From Asterias rubens (lineage: Eukaryota; Echinodermata; Asteroidea; Forcipulatida; Asteriidae), in the NCBI RefSeq assembly GCF_902459465.1, contig NC_047080.1:12250866-12314865 (forward strand): a DNA stretch of 64,000 nucleotides, given 5' to 3'. Made by a program: the position numbers and the translations under genes. Shown piece after piece: positions 24,001 to 35,935 of the stretch; within the stretch, counting starts at the first letter, position 1; each line of letters begins with the position of its first letter. The notes under the pieces are model-generated. The model saw only the letters and a program-made list of their open reading frames with translations. It did not search any database and was not told the origin of the DNA.

Positions 24001-27000
24001 TCTTGCCAAGGAGAATCTCCGATTGTGCGAGGGTCTTGTACATGATCAACATCTACAACAACAAGGATGGATGGCAGTTGTGGCTAATCTCGAAGATATT
24101 ACAAGGTACAAGTCTAAATTGCAGTAGTTTGTTTACTTTCTTGTTCGTCCGCAAAAGTGTATCGATCAGATTTTTTGTATTCAAAATTTTGTTTTATGCA
24201 AGTTTTGTCCCAAACGAGGCTTGTCTATCTAGAACACACGCCTTGCGCAAGAGAGATGCAAGCAAGTTGACCATGAGTTATTTACAAAGATGTTGCTCAT
24301 TTTTTGCAGTGCTTTTGAGCAACGTGCTGTCGCATTCAAGCAGAGCATGAAAGAATTCCTTGCAGATCGACCTCAGCTTTTGCTCCAGCTGACGGAGTTT
24401 GAAGAAATACTGATTCTTCTAGAGAAGACACCACTACTGCCTTGCTTAGTAGAGGAGAGCTGTATTATTAACAAGGAGATATTACAAGACGGTAGCACTG
24501 TCTCATTAATGCAGTGGATTAGTAGTCAGGTATGGTGACAAGAAAGAAAGATTAGTCAAAGAAAGATTAACAGAATACCCTTAAACTACACACCCACCCC
24601 AAGTGGGCTACACACTTGTTTACAAACTGAGTTCCAATCTTGTTTACAAACTGAATTTCAACCTTGTTTACAAACCGAATTCCAACCTTGTTTACAAACT
24701 GAGTTAGAATATTGTTTACCAGCCGAGTTCCAACCTTGTTTACAAACTGAGTTCCAACCTTGTTTACAAACTGAGTTAGAATATTGTTTACAAACTGAGT
24801 TCCAACCTTGTTTACAAACTGAGTTATAATCTTGTTTACAAACTGAGTTCACACTTTGTTTACAAACTGAGTTAGAATATTGTTCCAAGTCTGATTGACG
24901 ACCTTGTTTACCTGAGTTACAACCTCTCCCAAACTTAAGTGGCAACCCTGTGCCGAACTAAGTTCTGACCTTGTTTACAAACTGAGTTACAGCCTTGTCC
25001 CCGAACCTTGTTACACTAAGAAGATACACCGATCTCTCCCCCTACTTACTACAGGACCAACGAAGCACACTTGAGCAAATGGCACAGCAGTGTACAAAGA
25101 GCCTTGACCAGTTCAATCAACAGGTTCTTGATGCTATGTCAACAGAAATCAACAAAACTCTGGGTAAGTTTAGACAAATCTGTTAATGATGATTTTATAG
25201 AGCACCTTATGCAGAAAATAGTGCTTAAACAACTTTCTGGTAAGCAGAATTTCTTTTTATTAGAATGTCTTTGTTTTGTTGCTACTGTCAACAGGTGATG
25301 TAAACAATGGGAGCATGAAGGAGGTTAAAGGTCTGGGAGAGAGGTTGTTTGGTTTGGAGCAACTCCTCACCAACGCACAGAAGGTCTTACAAGAACAAGC
25401 TGAGATGGCACAGGTATAAGCCCGACTATCTGACATTACACCTCAAGGCCCAGGCCCTTCCAGATACTGACCTTTACAACCTGCAAGTTTTCTGCCAAAT
25501 GTACCTTTGACCTTGCATGACCTACAGTGGGTGCGTTCGATTAGCTTTCCTTGGTTGACCCCTTGGGTGAGCCCCTGACAAGAGCTAATCGAACGATCAC
25601 TCACCATCTCATGGTAACGTCATGCACCTCGGGCCAGCCCTAAGTGACCCGTTCCCCAAGCAGGGCACTGGGGACTGACCTGGGTGAGCCCCTGGAATGA
25701 CATCAAAGCTATTCGAATGTACCGGGGACAGACTGGGGTCGACTCGGGGAAGTTAATCGAGCCGCACCAAGTGTAGTTACTTACATATAACACTTGCTCG
25801 TGTGTGTAATATCAGTCTGGTGTCTGTGGTTCTTTGCATGTCTATCCACTGAATCAAAGAACAGTACCTGTCTTTATCCTTTTGTAGTGTTGATACAATT
25901 GTAGCGTTTTATCTACTTGCATGTAAGATAATTTACTGAGATAATCCAGTAATTTCATTCTGATTCTGCAGGGTTTTCTTTGAAGGTGGAACCAGGTAAT
26001 GTTTTAGTTTGTATGCTTTCTAATCAGGGGATGGTACAGAATCAGACTCGAGCCAGTAACTTGAACGACACGTCCGTACTACCGGATCTTTGCAAGAGTC
26101 ACCAGCAGCAACTGACTGTAATGTACAAGAAACACTGCCAACTTGTTGAGATAAGTCGACGTTGCCAGGCCGCGAAGGAGGAACTCTGTCATAACCTTCA
26201 CGTCCGACTAAGGTAAAGGGCCAGAGAAACATGTAAAACATTAACAAGATCAACAGGGTCAAATTTCATGGCTCTGCTTATCGTGAGCAAAGAATCAACG
26301 CTTACGGAAGCAGGAAATTCTTTGCTAACGTCATGCGTATTTCATGGGTTAGCGGGGAATTTTGGTTTGTGCGTTTGCGTCCTCCAGGTTACTAGGCAAT
26401 CTACGCTTACACAGCTAGCGCAGAAATTGGGCACTTGCTGTGCAAGCGTAGAATGATGATTGTAAGTGCAGAATTCGGCGGTATGTTGAGCCTTGAAATT
26501 AAACCCTGATGAGGAAGCTGATATTTGCCATACAACTAAAATGAAATGACCTGCCTCCAAGTAAGTATACACTGATAACTACAAACACAGCATTCTCTGC
26601 TGCATGGAAGCTTTGACTCTGTGAAGCTTCCTTGGTGTATCAAAAACAATGTCTTGTTACAACAACAAAAAGTGAGAAAATAGAATTAGCCTTTGCAAAG
26701 TGCTTACCAACCAAAAGGACCTATGGTATAAATGCAAAAGAATAGTTAATGGCCTGACGTTTCAACCATAGCAGAGTCTTTCTTGAAGGCTACATGACAA
26801 CACAACAAACATGAACAGGTTACCAACTGTAAAGCTTTTTAATAACTAATGTTATATTTTTTAATTATTGTAAATTATGCCGCAATTCAGCGGTATGCTG
26901 CGATGGCATTTTTGAATAAATAAACCATAAACCATAAACAACTGTAACATAAGCAGTGAAGTGGAAATACATGAATAGAGAAAGAGAGACTCAGAAAGCA

Positions 27001-30000
27001 CACAGTAAAAGCAACTAACAACAACAAGTATTAGACTCGGTATGTTAATGACTTGACCTGTCTGTTTATGCTGATTTTTGTCTGTGCCAAACTTGCTCTT
27101 CAGATGGATCATGTATGTAGAGCAGCAGATAAGTGCTGTCCATAGTAAGATGCTAGTCTATCATGAGAACCTTAAACGTCTTAGAAAGCGTCTTGAGATT
27201 GTCCGCCAAGTGTATGCTGCCCCCAAGCTGTACGCTTCTGCCATTGTAGAGGTGTATCGAAGGAGACTGTATTCTAGTCACTTCACTGCTGTAAGTTTCT
27301 TGCTATTTTATTTACAATACAACATGTTAGGCTATTCGTTCAATTGTTTAAACCTTTAAAACCTAAAATAAAATAGTTACTTTTATGGAAGATATCTTCC
27401 CAAGAAATAAAAGCTATCTTAATATCTTTTGATAAATGTCCAGATTATTCTTTTACATTTGTCGACGTCTCAACTCTCAACTAAAAGAAAATGTGCTGAA
27501 ATGTATTTCTGAAGTTCCATGGCCTTGGTTGAAAACCCTGACCCAGTTTCCACTCAGTCTTGAGGTCTCGGGCAATAAGCTGCTCTTATACGATACTCCC
27601 TTGATTCACCCTCGGTTAAACACAGTGCCATTATTTATTCAATGTTCTATCAGTGGGCTGGACAAGTTTGCGATACGTCCTTAGCAAGCCACCAGTCAGA
27701 GATGGCCAAAAGGAGAAATTTTGCTTCAAGTATGGAACGCCACTTTCTCAATGTGCTCTTCCCAGGCCTGGTTGGGGAAGTCCCACCTACTTTTGCTGTA
27801 AGTAAAATTTCAGTTTGTGTTCATCACTTTCCTCTCAATTGTTACCCGTAGCCCTTTGATCTAAAACCCCTGTATACCTGTTTTACATCACTGTTTTCCC
27901 ATATTTGTGGGGTGGCGTGGTCAAACACGCCGGATTTAAGCTTTGGGTGTTATTGATAAGCTGAGTATGGGTTTGAGTCACAGTTGTGACACTTCGATCC
28001 ATAAACAAGACACTTAACCGTTATTACATCGTCCTTCAGATGGGAAGTAAAGCCCTTTGTTCTGTGTGTTGTGTAACGCAAGTACAAGAACCCAGTACAT
28101 TTTTCGTTAAGAGAAAGGGTTCGCCCTTGTGTTTCTGGCAGTCGTTACTGAATGTGCGTCATTACCTTGTATGGTGCTACAAGAAATTAGTCTCAGAATT
28201 CATAAAAACTTCAAAACCTGTTTTAAAAAATGTCTCTCTTTGCTCAGCGCCTTGAGTGCCTTAATACTCCAATAACCTAACCATGTTATTACAAGTAGTG
28301 ATTATCCACTTGAGACGTCAGTTTGTGTCTTGGCATTATGCAATGATGTCATGTGACAGTTGAGATGATGACACTACAGTGATGAAATAGTTACGATGCT
28401 TGTTCACTCAAGGCTTAATGTGGGCAGATGACAACTCATCTTTTAACCTCAACAAAGCGGGCCCTTCCAAAGTCCAATGACATCATATTTATATTAAGGT
28501 CAATTTTGTCTTCTTCATTTTTTTCAGACTACACAACCAGAAGACTTTGACACCCAGCTTCCTGAGATCAAAGATGCTGATATCACCAGCTTGAGAGAGA
28601 AACTTCCAGAATTAGCACACATCCTTAAGTAGGTTCTCTCTTGCATGTTAAACGGAAACTGCAATAAGTTCAGTAATGTACTCTTTTACCATTCAGTATC
28701 AATCGGTTTTGAAGGATAGATGAACTATGTCAGATTTTCGTATGACATCATCTGGTGAATGCATCTTCACAGTACACAGTTGACCCTCTTACTGTCTGAC
28801 CATTCAATATAATCCACTAAGGTTTTGAAGGATAGATGAACTATGTCAGATTGCCGTATGACATCACCTGGTGAATGCATCTTCACAGTACACAGTTGAC
28901 CCTCTTACTGTCTGACCATTCAATATAATCCACTAAGGTTTTGAAGGATAGATGAACTATGTCAGATTACGGTATGACATCATCTGGTGAATGCATCTTC
29001 ACAGTACACAGTTGACCCTCTTACTGTCTGACCATTCAATATAATCCACTAAGGTTTTGAAGGATAGATAAACTATGCCAGCCTGCAGTATGATAACAAG
29101 TGATGAATGCATCTTCACAGTACACAGTCAACCCTCCTACTGTCTGACCATTCAATATCATCCACTTAGGTTTTAAAGGATAGGTAAACTATGCCATCCT
29201 GCAGTATGATAACAAGTGGTGAATGCATCTTCACAGTACACAGTTGACCCTCTTACTGTCTGACCATTCAATATAATCCACTAAGGTTTTGAAGGATAGA
29301 TAAACTATGCCATCCTGCAGTATGATAACAAGTGGTGAATGCATCTTCACAGTACACAGTTGACCCTCTTACTGTCTGACCATTCAATATAATCCACTAA
29401 GGTTTTGAAGGATAGATAAACTATGCCATCCTGCAGTATGATAACACGTGATGAATGCATCTTCATAGTACAAAGTCAACCCTCCTACTGTCGTGCCATT
29501 CAATATCATCCACAAAGAATTTGAATGATAGATTAACTGTGCGAGTATGCATTATGGTTTCATGTCATACAGTATACACAGTACAAATATGTACACAGTT
29601 AGTTCTGTACATAGTTGTACTACCATACACAACCCATGTAGTTAAATGGTTGGCCAGCTCACCAGAAATAGTAATCGAGAGTAGGATTAAGTAAACAAAT
29701 TATGCACTAATAGAGTCGAGTTAAACTTCATCAATTACATTCTAATTAGAAAGACAAAGAACAGCGAGTGACACATTTGGACAAGAGTCTCTTCAAATAT
29801 GGAGGTAGAGCAGTGAGATGTGAGGAGGTCTTGCCGGTTCATTTGCGCCAGGATTGTCATCATAAGCCTTGTAGAGGTACGGTGGCCACTACAGGAGTGC
29901 ACTGTTTGGTTTAGGTGTATACAGACAAGTTTACCCAAACCAAAACGTGTTATAGTAATGTGTCCATCGTATCTCAAAATGGCTTGTTGACAGACGGTGT

Positions 30001-33000
30001 GCACTGGCAAGGTTCAATATTATTATTATTATTTGCTGATTTTCTAATTGTTTTATTCTTACAGGCTGCCAGCTGAGCAGACAGACTTGGGTTCTGAATG
30101 TGCCCTATCTAAGGCGTTATTACCAGCTCTCTCTGATGAACAAACACAGACCAGTTTAAACATACAAGGAATAGAAGAACTGAGATCCATTGAGACCGAA
30201 GGAACACAAAGTGATGATGCAAAGATCTCGACCACAGATCGTACAACTCCAGACGGCAACATGCTGAGACCAAACTCTCTCCCAGCAGGAGTAGAACTGT
30301 CATCCATAGATTCAAGTAGTAACAGAATCGCCGTTCCAGAAACTCTTCAATCCTTGTCATTTCGGCATGTTGACAGTTTTGTTTCAGCGGCCACCACTCC
30401 AGACTTAGAACTGAGTCCTCTGGACATGTCTACCCAAGGGGAGACACCCTTTGCGTCGTTGCTGACGGCGCCTGAAGGGAATTTTTACTCGGCTGTAACG
30501 AGCCCCTTAGATGACACGGATTCACTATCTAAGCATCCTATTAAAGACAACTCAGTTTCAGAGTTTGTTGAGAAGGTCACAATACTTCAGGAAACTATTC
30601 AAGAAAGAGAAGCATCCTTAGAGGAGAGTCAACATCAAATTAAAGAGATTCAGGATCAGTTGGAGAAAGCGGAGTTAAAGTTAGCATCAATTAAAGATGA
30701 GAGGAGCTTGTATGCAGATCAGTTGAGGATTTCTCAGACAGGAATGAAGTCCATTATCCCCAAAATAGAAACCTCTGTCCACAAACTCAAATCAGATCTT
30801 ACTGAAATGAGAACTGCTGTAAAGCTTGATCAGCGTGCATTCCATGAAACAATTCTCACAAGCGTTTCTTCCGTTAAAAGTTTTTGCGGCAAGGTACAAT
30901 CCCTCGTCAAAGAAAGAGAAGAGGCTGCAGTAAGCGAAGCAGTGGAACTTCTACAAGTGCAATCAGATACTAAATGTAATGACTTAATACAAGACCTGGA
31001 GAGAGCCAAGGAAGAGGTTGAATTGTGCAGACGAGAGCTTCATGATGCAGGGGAACTATTAACAGAGAAAGAAGCAGAGCTTTCCACACTGAAAGAAAGA
31101 AGTTGTCAGGAGTTGCAGGAGTTACGATCCCAACTAGAAGAGCAGCAGAAAGAAAAGTTGATCGTCGTCAAGAGTAAATCAGAAAAGGATATCCAGGAGC
31201 TCCAGAACACTGTCAAAGAAAATGAAGATGCTATACGGATGATGAGAGAAACTGCGGAGGAGGAAGTTACGATGCTTCAGAATCATCTGGCAGCAGAGAA
31301 AGAGCAAGCTCTAAATGCTTTGAGAACAGAGCTGAAGGAGAAACACAACCAAGAGCTGGATGTCAAGCAGCGTCATCTCCAAGACACACAGCTGGACGAG
31401 CTGGCTGAATTTAGAAAGACCACAGAACTCAAAATGGATGCTGCTTGTGAGGAGTTAATGCAATCCTTAAACAAAGCCAAGGAAGATGAACTGCATGATC
31501 TTAAGATGAGATTGGAATCAAATCATCGGGATAAAGTCCAACTGCTGTGCAAAGAACTTCAAAATAAGCTTTTACAAATCAAGGAGATCCATGATGAAAC
31601 TTCGGAGGATGTTAAACAAGAGTTACGCTCTGTCCGCATTCTCCATGAACAGCTGATTGAATCAAGTCATCTTAGAATGACGGAAATGGAAGAATCTTTC
31701 ACCACGTGTACTCGCAGTGTCTCGGAAACATCTGAAGGGAAACAAGAAAGCGATGAGCAACTTGGAGATGTTGCACAAATGAGTAGCTCTGTTATGAAAA
31801 CTTTAGACCGGGAGCAGGTTGGCATGGTGGCAGAGCGCCAGCAGGCATTTAATGAAGCGGTTTCCAGAGTGGCGGTCCAGAAGGATAAGACTATCGAAGA
31901 ACTCAGGAGGAAAGTAGCGAAGCTATCGGAACATCAAAATCGAAACCAAGGTATGATTTGGTAAACAGATACTGTGAGTTTGTGAGTGGATGGGAGCGAA
32001 TGTAAATACCTAGTCTCATTTTGCGTTGTGAGAGTGCTTCGAACAGGCAATAAGTCAAGTTGTCATGGAAGATCATGTCCCCCAGTTTCATAAAAATGAG
32101 GCACTCGGTGTTTTCTTTAACTCTCACTCGGATCCTTTTTGTTACTCAGTTCTAATAATGAAAATAGTGGCATTCATATCCGCCACTCAGTGACACTGAT
32201 GGTGCTCCAACATCATTATCCCTGGTCAGTGGGTCATTTATTTCATTCCTTAAACCATCTCAGCTACCTTGGGAGTAATAATAATAAATAATATTTATAG
32301 GGCGCCAAAATCCACCAAAATGAGGTGCTCAAGGTGCACAAGAGGGGGAACCACACACAGCAAGGAAAATAAGACAAATAGACCAGTTATATATAGGCGA
32401 GATTAAACAAAGTGGTTTTCAACTTAACCTTGAAAGTATTGATGTTAGAAATATTGCGGATTTGTAGAGGCAAGTCATTCCAGAGTGTGGGTCCAGCATG
32501 GAAAAAAGACCTATCGCCCCATGACTTGCTACTCTTAGTAACCTGTGCTTATCTTCACCCATTTTACAAGCTAGGTCGTATTTTGTCACATCAAGTAAAA
32601 GGTCACTGTGTAGCGCCCTCGTGTGTTTATATTTAGTCAGTCAGTTTGTTTTACCATCGTCTCGGTTAGTTTACCGATGTTAAATAATCCAAGTACAGAC
32701 ACAGGTAAGATTTACCCATAGAAGGTTACCCATTTGTCTCTGTTAAATATTAATCCAATGCCAGCGTGGGTTTACTTGACAGTTCTTGCACTCGGCATCT
32801 TGCCATGCAGATCCATGACCTTTAACTGCTTTTACATATTGACAGATACTATAGAGAAGCTTCTAACAGATAAAGGGGACATTGAATCCGAGCTGACCAA
32901 AGCCCTGCACCAAGCAAGACAATCTGAGAAGGAGCTTAAAGTTGATGTTTTCAGAAAGGAAGCCCAACTGACTGAGCTTCAGCAGAGATTGGATGCTGCT

Positions 33001-35935
33001 TCTGTTGCAGGCCCTGCCCAGTTACTTGTCTCCAGTGAATGGTGAGATATGTCGGAGCTTCAACTCTGGCCACAAGCAAGTTTTAGAAGCCCAGATGTTG
33101 ATCATATAATTATTGAACCAGAAAAACAGGGGTCAACCCCAGGCCTACTCTTCCATGATTAGTGTTCTGGGTTATTTTACATGCACTACCAATCTTAGTA
33201 AACTGGACCAATGGATTAATGTCCCATCCAAAGGACGAAGCATATATGGTAAAGAATCTTGCTCAAGGACAGAAGTGCCAAGACTGGGACTCATACCCAC
33301 ACTCTGCTAAATCAGAAACACCAGAGCTTGAGTCCAGGGGTCGATTTCACAAAGAGTTAAGACTAGTCCCAACTTAGGACTAGTTCTAGTAGATATTCAA
33401 AACTTATGGCTAGTCCTAAGTTAGGACGAGTAACTCGTCCGAGTTAGGACACTCGAGATAAGACTAGTCTTTGTGAAATCGACCCCAGTGCTCTCAACTG
33501 CTCTTTCAAGACATGCCACAAACTGATATTATTTGAAAATGTTTTGGGTGTCTTTTCCAGTGATACAATGGTGACAAAATCGGCTACAGAGGGCAGGCTT
33601 CAAGCCTTACTGAGGTCAAAGGAACAGGAGTGCAGTGCTCTCAAACATCAAGTGGTAAAAACAGTCTTGATATTGACTTAAACAATCTCTGACTGTCTGA
33701 CCAGTCTCTACTCTCTGTGATGTGTATGTTAGTCTGAAATAAGATATCATGTGGCGAAGGTATCTATACAGTACACTGTCAACCCTCCTACTGTCTAACC
33801 ATTCAATACAATCCACTGTGGTTTTGAGTGACAGATATTGACTATAGATTACAAGTTTTTGGAGAATAATAAGAAGAGGAGGAGGGTCAACTCTTTGTGT
33901 GCATAATACTTTATAATAGTAAATGCTTGATCAGGGCCAAATTTTATAGAGCTGCTAAGCACAACAAATTGCTTAGCATGAAATTTCTGCATCGATAAAC
34001 ACAGGATTACCAACCAAGTTTCCACATGATTTTCAGGATGAGCAAACAACAGCTGAAAACCAGTAACAAGCAATATGCAACAAATTTGGTTGGTAATCCC
34101 GTTTTTATCAAGGAAGGAATATCATGCTAAGCAAATTTTTGTGCTTAGCAGCTCTAGGAAATTGGGTCCTGATGATGAGGATGATGGACCATTCTTCTGA
34201 CTGTCAGTTGTTCTCGATAAATACTCCCCGTTTGTTTTTAAGATAAGTGTATTCAAATAGGTGGTTTAATTTACGTGAAGATTGGTTTTAATGAAGTGTT
34301 GTTTTTTGTTCATCAGATGCAGCTACGGGTTTCATCAAATTCTTCGACAAGGACAGAGAAAATATCCATTATTGAGTAAGTGTAAAAACCAGAAGATCTC
34401 TCCAAGAATAATTCAAATCCCAAGGCCAAGTAAAGTTTATGTTTCTCTCTATAACTAGGACAGAACAAATACACATCATTGAGAAAGTTTTGAAAACTTA
34501 ATAAATGTTCATGACTATCTAAAAAAAGAAAGACTTATGAAAACTGTTCAAGTCATGACCAGGTCTGATGATTCATTATTGTATCAGACCTACTACAAAG
34601 TCCACCATAGTGAGTGACTAGAGCGGGATGTGAACCGACCAACAAAAGATATTGACAAATAATAGGGAGACCACCAACATTATAGCTACATAGCTCCGTT
34701 GATAGCACGTTAATCCGGTGATTGCTAGTCCCACCCTAGTCAAGTTTTCTTTGTTCAACCATAATTCAGGAGACATACGCCTTTTGCGGATAGTTATTTT
34801 TTTAACTTTAATGCTCTCCTGGGCACCCCATCGTTGTTTTACTTTGTTTTCTTAAATATTTTTAATGTGTGCATGTGCTTGTGAATGTGTTTGCCCAAAT
34901 AAATATTATTATTATTATGAATTCTTTCTTATTGTCTTACCTCTTAGCATCAGCGTTGGAGACTTGGTTCTCATCTTCTTTGAGGAGCCTAGAGATAACT
35001 ACGTGGTGTTCAGTATTGAACCGACTCTTTACTTCGTCCACTCCGAGTCACTGTCAGGTCTTGATCTGAAGCATCAAGCATCCGATGGTCCTAAGAGGTA
35101 AACTCTCTTCCATTGTCCAAGGAGTACCAACTGAAATGATAAAGCCACACTCTTCATGAGTGATCACATTGTACTGTATTCGACTCCAGTCATGAAACCC
35201 ATCTCTTAAATGCACTGTAGAGTAGAAGATTTATTAACTTAAAAGACTAGAAAAAAACTTGCTTTGCCTCTCTTGATTTTGAACATTTAGGGTTAGTGTT
35301 GAAATTGACTTTTATTTCCGTATGTACATGTTTGCAGGCAGTGGATTATCGGCAGAGTTACGGACAAAGAGTACTGCCAAGCCAAAAAGGTGAGCCCTTA
35401 ATTTTAAAAGCTGTTTTTAACCCTAGCTTTTATTTCTTGTTTCACATTAATTCAAAAAAAATAGAAGCTTATCAGCAGGAAATATTTGTGGGCAGAATTG
35501 TATTGCAAAGTATTCTCAGGCAATAGTGAATGTAATTTTGGGTTGAATAAAGACAAAATTGACAAGAGTGGGATATGAACTCGGCTGCAATCGCTCTATT
35601 CTAAAAGAACTCCCAAAATTCAGTAGATAAACAGCGGACAAGTTCATATTGAACTCTTTAGTTTTTACAATTCCATAGTTTCTCTGGGAACAATCTATAC
35701 AGCAAAACACTATCAATCAATCAATCAATCAATCATTCTATGGCGTGTGACTGCAAACCGATTATAAAGATCTTGGATTTATAATTGAATGAGTTTTTAT
35801 CAGATTACTGACTGCTGCTTCTCTTTTTCAAACTTCTAGGCAAATAATCGCTTCAAGGTTGCCATAGGAACCAAGTTCTACCGTGTTAAAGCTAAGAGAT
35901 ACGATATTAAGCAAGAACAAAGCACGACCAATTAA
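21065..35935 (+). CDS. RB1CC1: RB1-inducible coiled-coil protein 1 (FIP200) orthologue, complete
   Basis: Eighteen coding exons: 21065-21132, 21934-22060, 23063-23233, 23990-24105, 24310-24529, 25055-25163, 25295-25413, 26028-26212, 27104-27290, 27654-27797, 28528-28628, 30065-31950, 32846-33041, 33561-33654, 34317-34375, 34948-35097, 35338-35389, 35840-35935. They sum to 4080 nt, 1359 residues (human 1594), every phase consistent. FIP200 scaffolds the ULK1 autophagy-initiation complex in the cytoplasm. The ubiquitin-like N terminus reads MLYVFMVNTGSMLTLD and VCSYSAGTDTNPIFLF. An Atg17-like helical region follows (CEGLVHDQHLQQQGW; SVLPDLCKSH; NLHVRLR). The 1.9-kb exon encodes a disordered stretch, then a long coiled coil from about residue 680. 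The Claw domain is about 1262-1350 (VGDLVLIFFEEPRDNYVVF, YFVHSESL, KEYCQAKKANNRFKVAIGTK, FYRVKA), where family members bind cargo receptors. The start is the first ATG of the exon opening at 21030, matching vertebrate N termini. Confidence 0.96.
22391..22546. repeat. 39-bp tandem repeat, 4 copies (RB1CC1 intron)
   Basis: The unit starts ACAGTGGCAGCCTGTCCATT and repeats four times with almost no difference, inside the intron between coding exons 2 and 3. Long repetitive ORFs on both strands reflect the 13-codon unit length. Confidence 0.95.
22680..22860. mobile_element. Near-perfect palindromic element (family E), 181 bp
   Basis: CTAAAGGCCCGGTCCCACTG at the left is mirrored by CAGTGGGACCGGGCCTTTAG at the right, and the inner arms (CAGCGATAACGAGAAC, TCTATTGGTTGAAT) pair almost to the centre. 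TA at each tip could be a Tc1/mariner- or PIF-style target. No coding capacity. Confidence 0.92.
23337..23735. repeat. Diverged ~100-115-bp tandem repeat (RB1CC1 intron 3)
   Basis: The block CAACACCAT...GTAACTCA, CAAACTGTTGGACTCTGATT and GCCTGATCCCATGAGTGATT recurs at about 23340, 23450, 23550 and 23660 with substitutions and small indels. Confidence 0.8.
24604..25010. repeat. ~24-bp tandem repeat, ~16 diverged copies (RB1CC1 intron 5)
   Basis: The unit is close to CCTTGTTTACAAACTGAGTT plus four bases; alternate copies end TTCCAA or TAGAAT, which suggests a higher-order 48-bp pattern. It ends about 45 bp upstream of the exon at 25055. Confidence 0.9.
25527..25771. mobile_element. Inverted-repeat element in RB1CC1 intron 7
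   Basis: GTGGGTGCGTTCGATTAGCT at the left pairs with AGTTAATCGAGCCGCACC at the right. Internal words GGGTGAGCCCCTG and CTAATCGAAC also repeat. Non-coding, about 245 bp. Confidence 0.7.
25972..25995 (+). other. Candidate 24-nt stop-containing microexon (RB1CC1 intron 7)
   Basis: A 24-nt segment lies between TTCTGCAG and GTAATG, 33 bp upstream of the constitutive exon at 26028. In the frame set by the preceding exon it reads G-F-L-stop, so inclusion would truncate the protein at about residue 311. The same acceptor could otherwise extend the next exon with the same result. Confidence 0.3.
26254..26508. mobile_element. Inverted-repeat element, family F
   Basis: Ends CAGGGTCAAATTTCATGGCT and TTGAAATTAAACCCTG pair as terminal inverted repeats; the interior carries ATGGGTTAGCGGGGAATT and CTACGCTTACACAGCTAG. 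A partial relative with the same interior words is at 41319-41485, and a fragment near 57555-57600. Confidence 0.75.
27890..28260 (+). mobile_element. SINE body/tail in RB1CC1 intron 10
   Basis: The order GACACTTAACCG, CTTCAGATGGGAAGTAAAGC, TGTGTAACGCA, AGAACCCAGT, AAGAGAAAGGGTTCGCCC resembles the conserved 3' body of invertebrate tRNA-derived SINEs and shares AAGAGAAgGGGTTtGCCC with the copy at 46690-47100. Confidence 0.55.
28675..29560. repeat. 116-bp satellite-like array, ~7.5 copies (RB1CC1 intron 11)
   Basis: GGTTTTGAAGGATAGAT recurs at 28708, 28821, 28937, 29053, 29169, 29285 and 29401, mostly exactly 116 bp apart. Each unit has TGAATGCATCTTCACAGTAC, GTTGACCC, CTTACTGTCTGACCATTCAA and ATCCACTAAGG. 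Two sub-variants (GTATGACATCA and GTATGATAACA types) occupy the first and second halves. Dispersed relatives lie at 15775-15965 and 33690-33845. Confidence 0.96.
32278..32640. mobile_element. Dispersed repeat, probable SINE/LINE tail
   Basis: It begins with (AAT)n then TTTATAGGGCGCC, a motif resembling the reversed tail seen at 22880-22950 (TTTATAGAGCGC) and the forward tails GCGCTGTATAAGAA near 59905. It lies in the intron after the large RB1CC1 exon. Confidence 0.5.
33338..33488. mobile_element. Inverted-repeat element, family G (GGTCGATTTCAC)
   Basis: Tips GGGGTCGATTTCACAAAGAG and CTTTGTGAAATCGACCCC pair; the interior is rich in ACTAGTCC/GGACTAGT words, giving further palindromes. Other copies: 37044-37164, 47941-48104, 58146-58308. 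Confidence 0.9.
33690..33845. repeat. Dispersed copy of the 116-bp repeat unit
   Basis: It contains CAGTACACTGTCAACCCTCC, TACTGTCTAACCATTCAATA and ATCCACTGTGGTTTTGAG, matching the array at 28675-29560 and the dispersed copies near 15800. One unit plus flanks. Confidence 0.75.
33925..34172. mobile_element. Inverted-repeat element, family D (CTAAGCACAA)
   Basis: TCAGGGCCAAATTTTATAGA and GCTGCTAAGCACAA at the left pair with TTGTGCTTAGCAGCTC and AATTGGGTCCTGA at the right; about 248 bp, non-coding. Related copies are at 47737-47940, 48105-48292 and 57912-58112, with a partial at 11937-12070. Confidence 0.88.
34615..34770. mobile_element. SINE-like repeat in RB1CC1 intron 15
   Basis: It contains AATAGGGAGACC, ATAGCTCCGTTGATAGCAC and TAGTCCCACCCTAGTCAA, an order shared with 20440-20545 and, reversed, with 60300-60445. 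The A/B boxes are degenerate. Confidence 0.45.
35550..35640 (-). mobile_element. Degenerate SINE fragment in RB1CC1 last intron
   Basis: GACAAGAGTGGGATATGAAC resembles the reversed SINE start GACCAGAGTGGGATTCGAAC at about 60330. It is truncated and diverged. Confidence 0.4.

Noticed and set aside
24658-24945. Ser/Val/Cys/Lys/Gln repeat protein on the minus strand
   Set aside because: It is the 24-bp intronic array translated; no start context or family match.
27436-27684. Extra RB1CC1 exon upstream of 27654
   Set aside because: The ORF uses a frame and start inconsistent with the preceding exon; homology to FIP200 begins exactly at 27654 after an AG.
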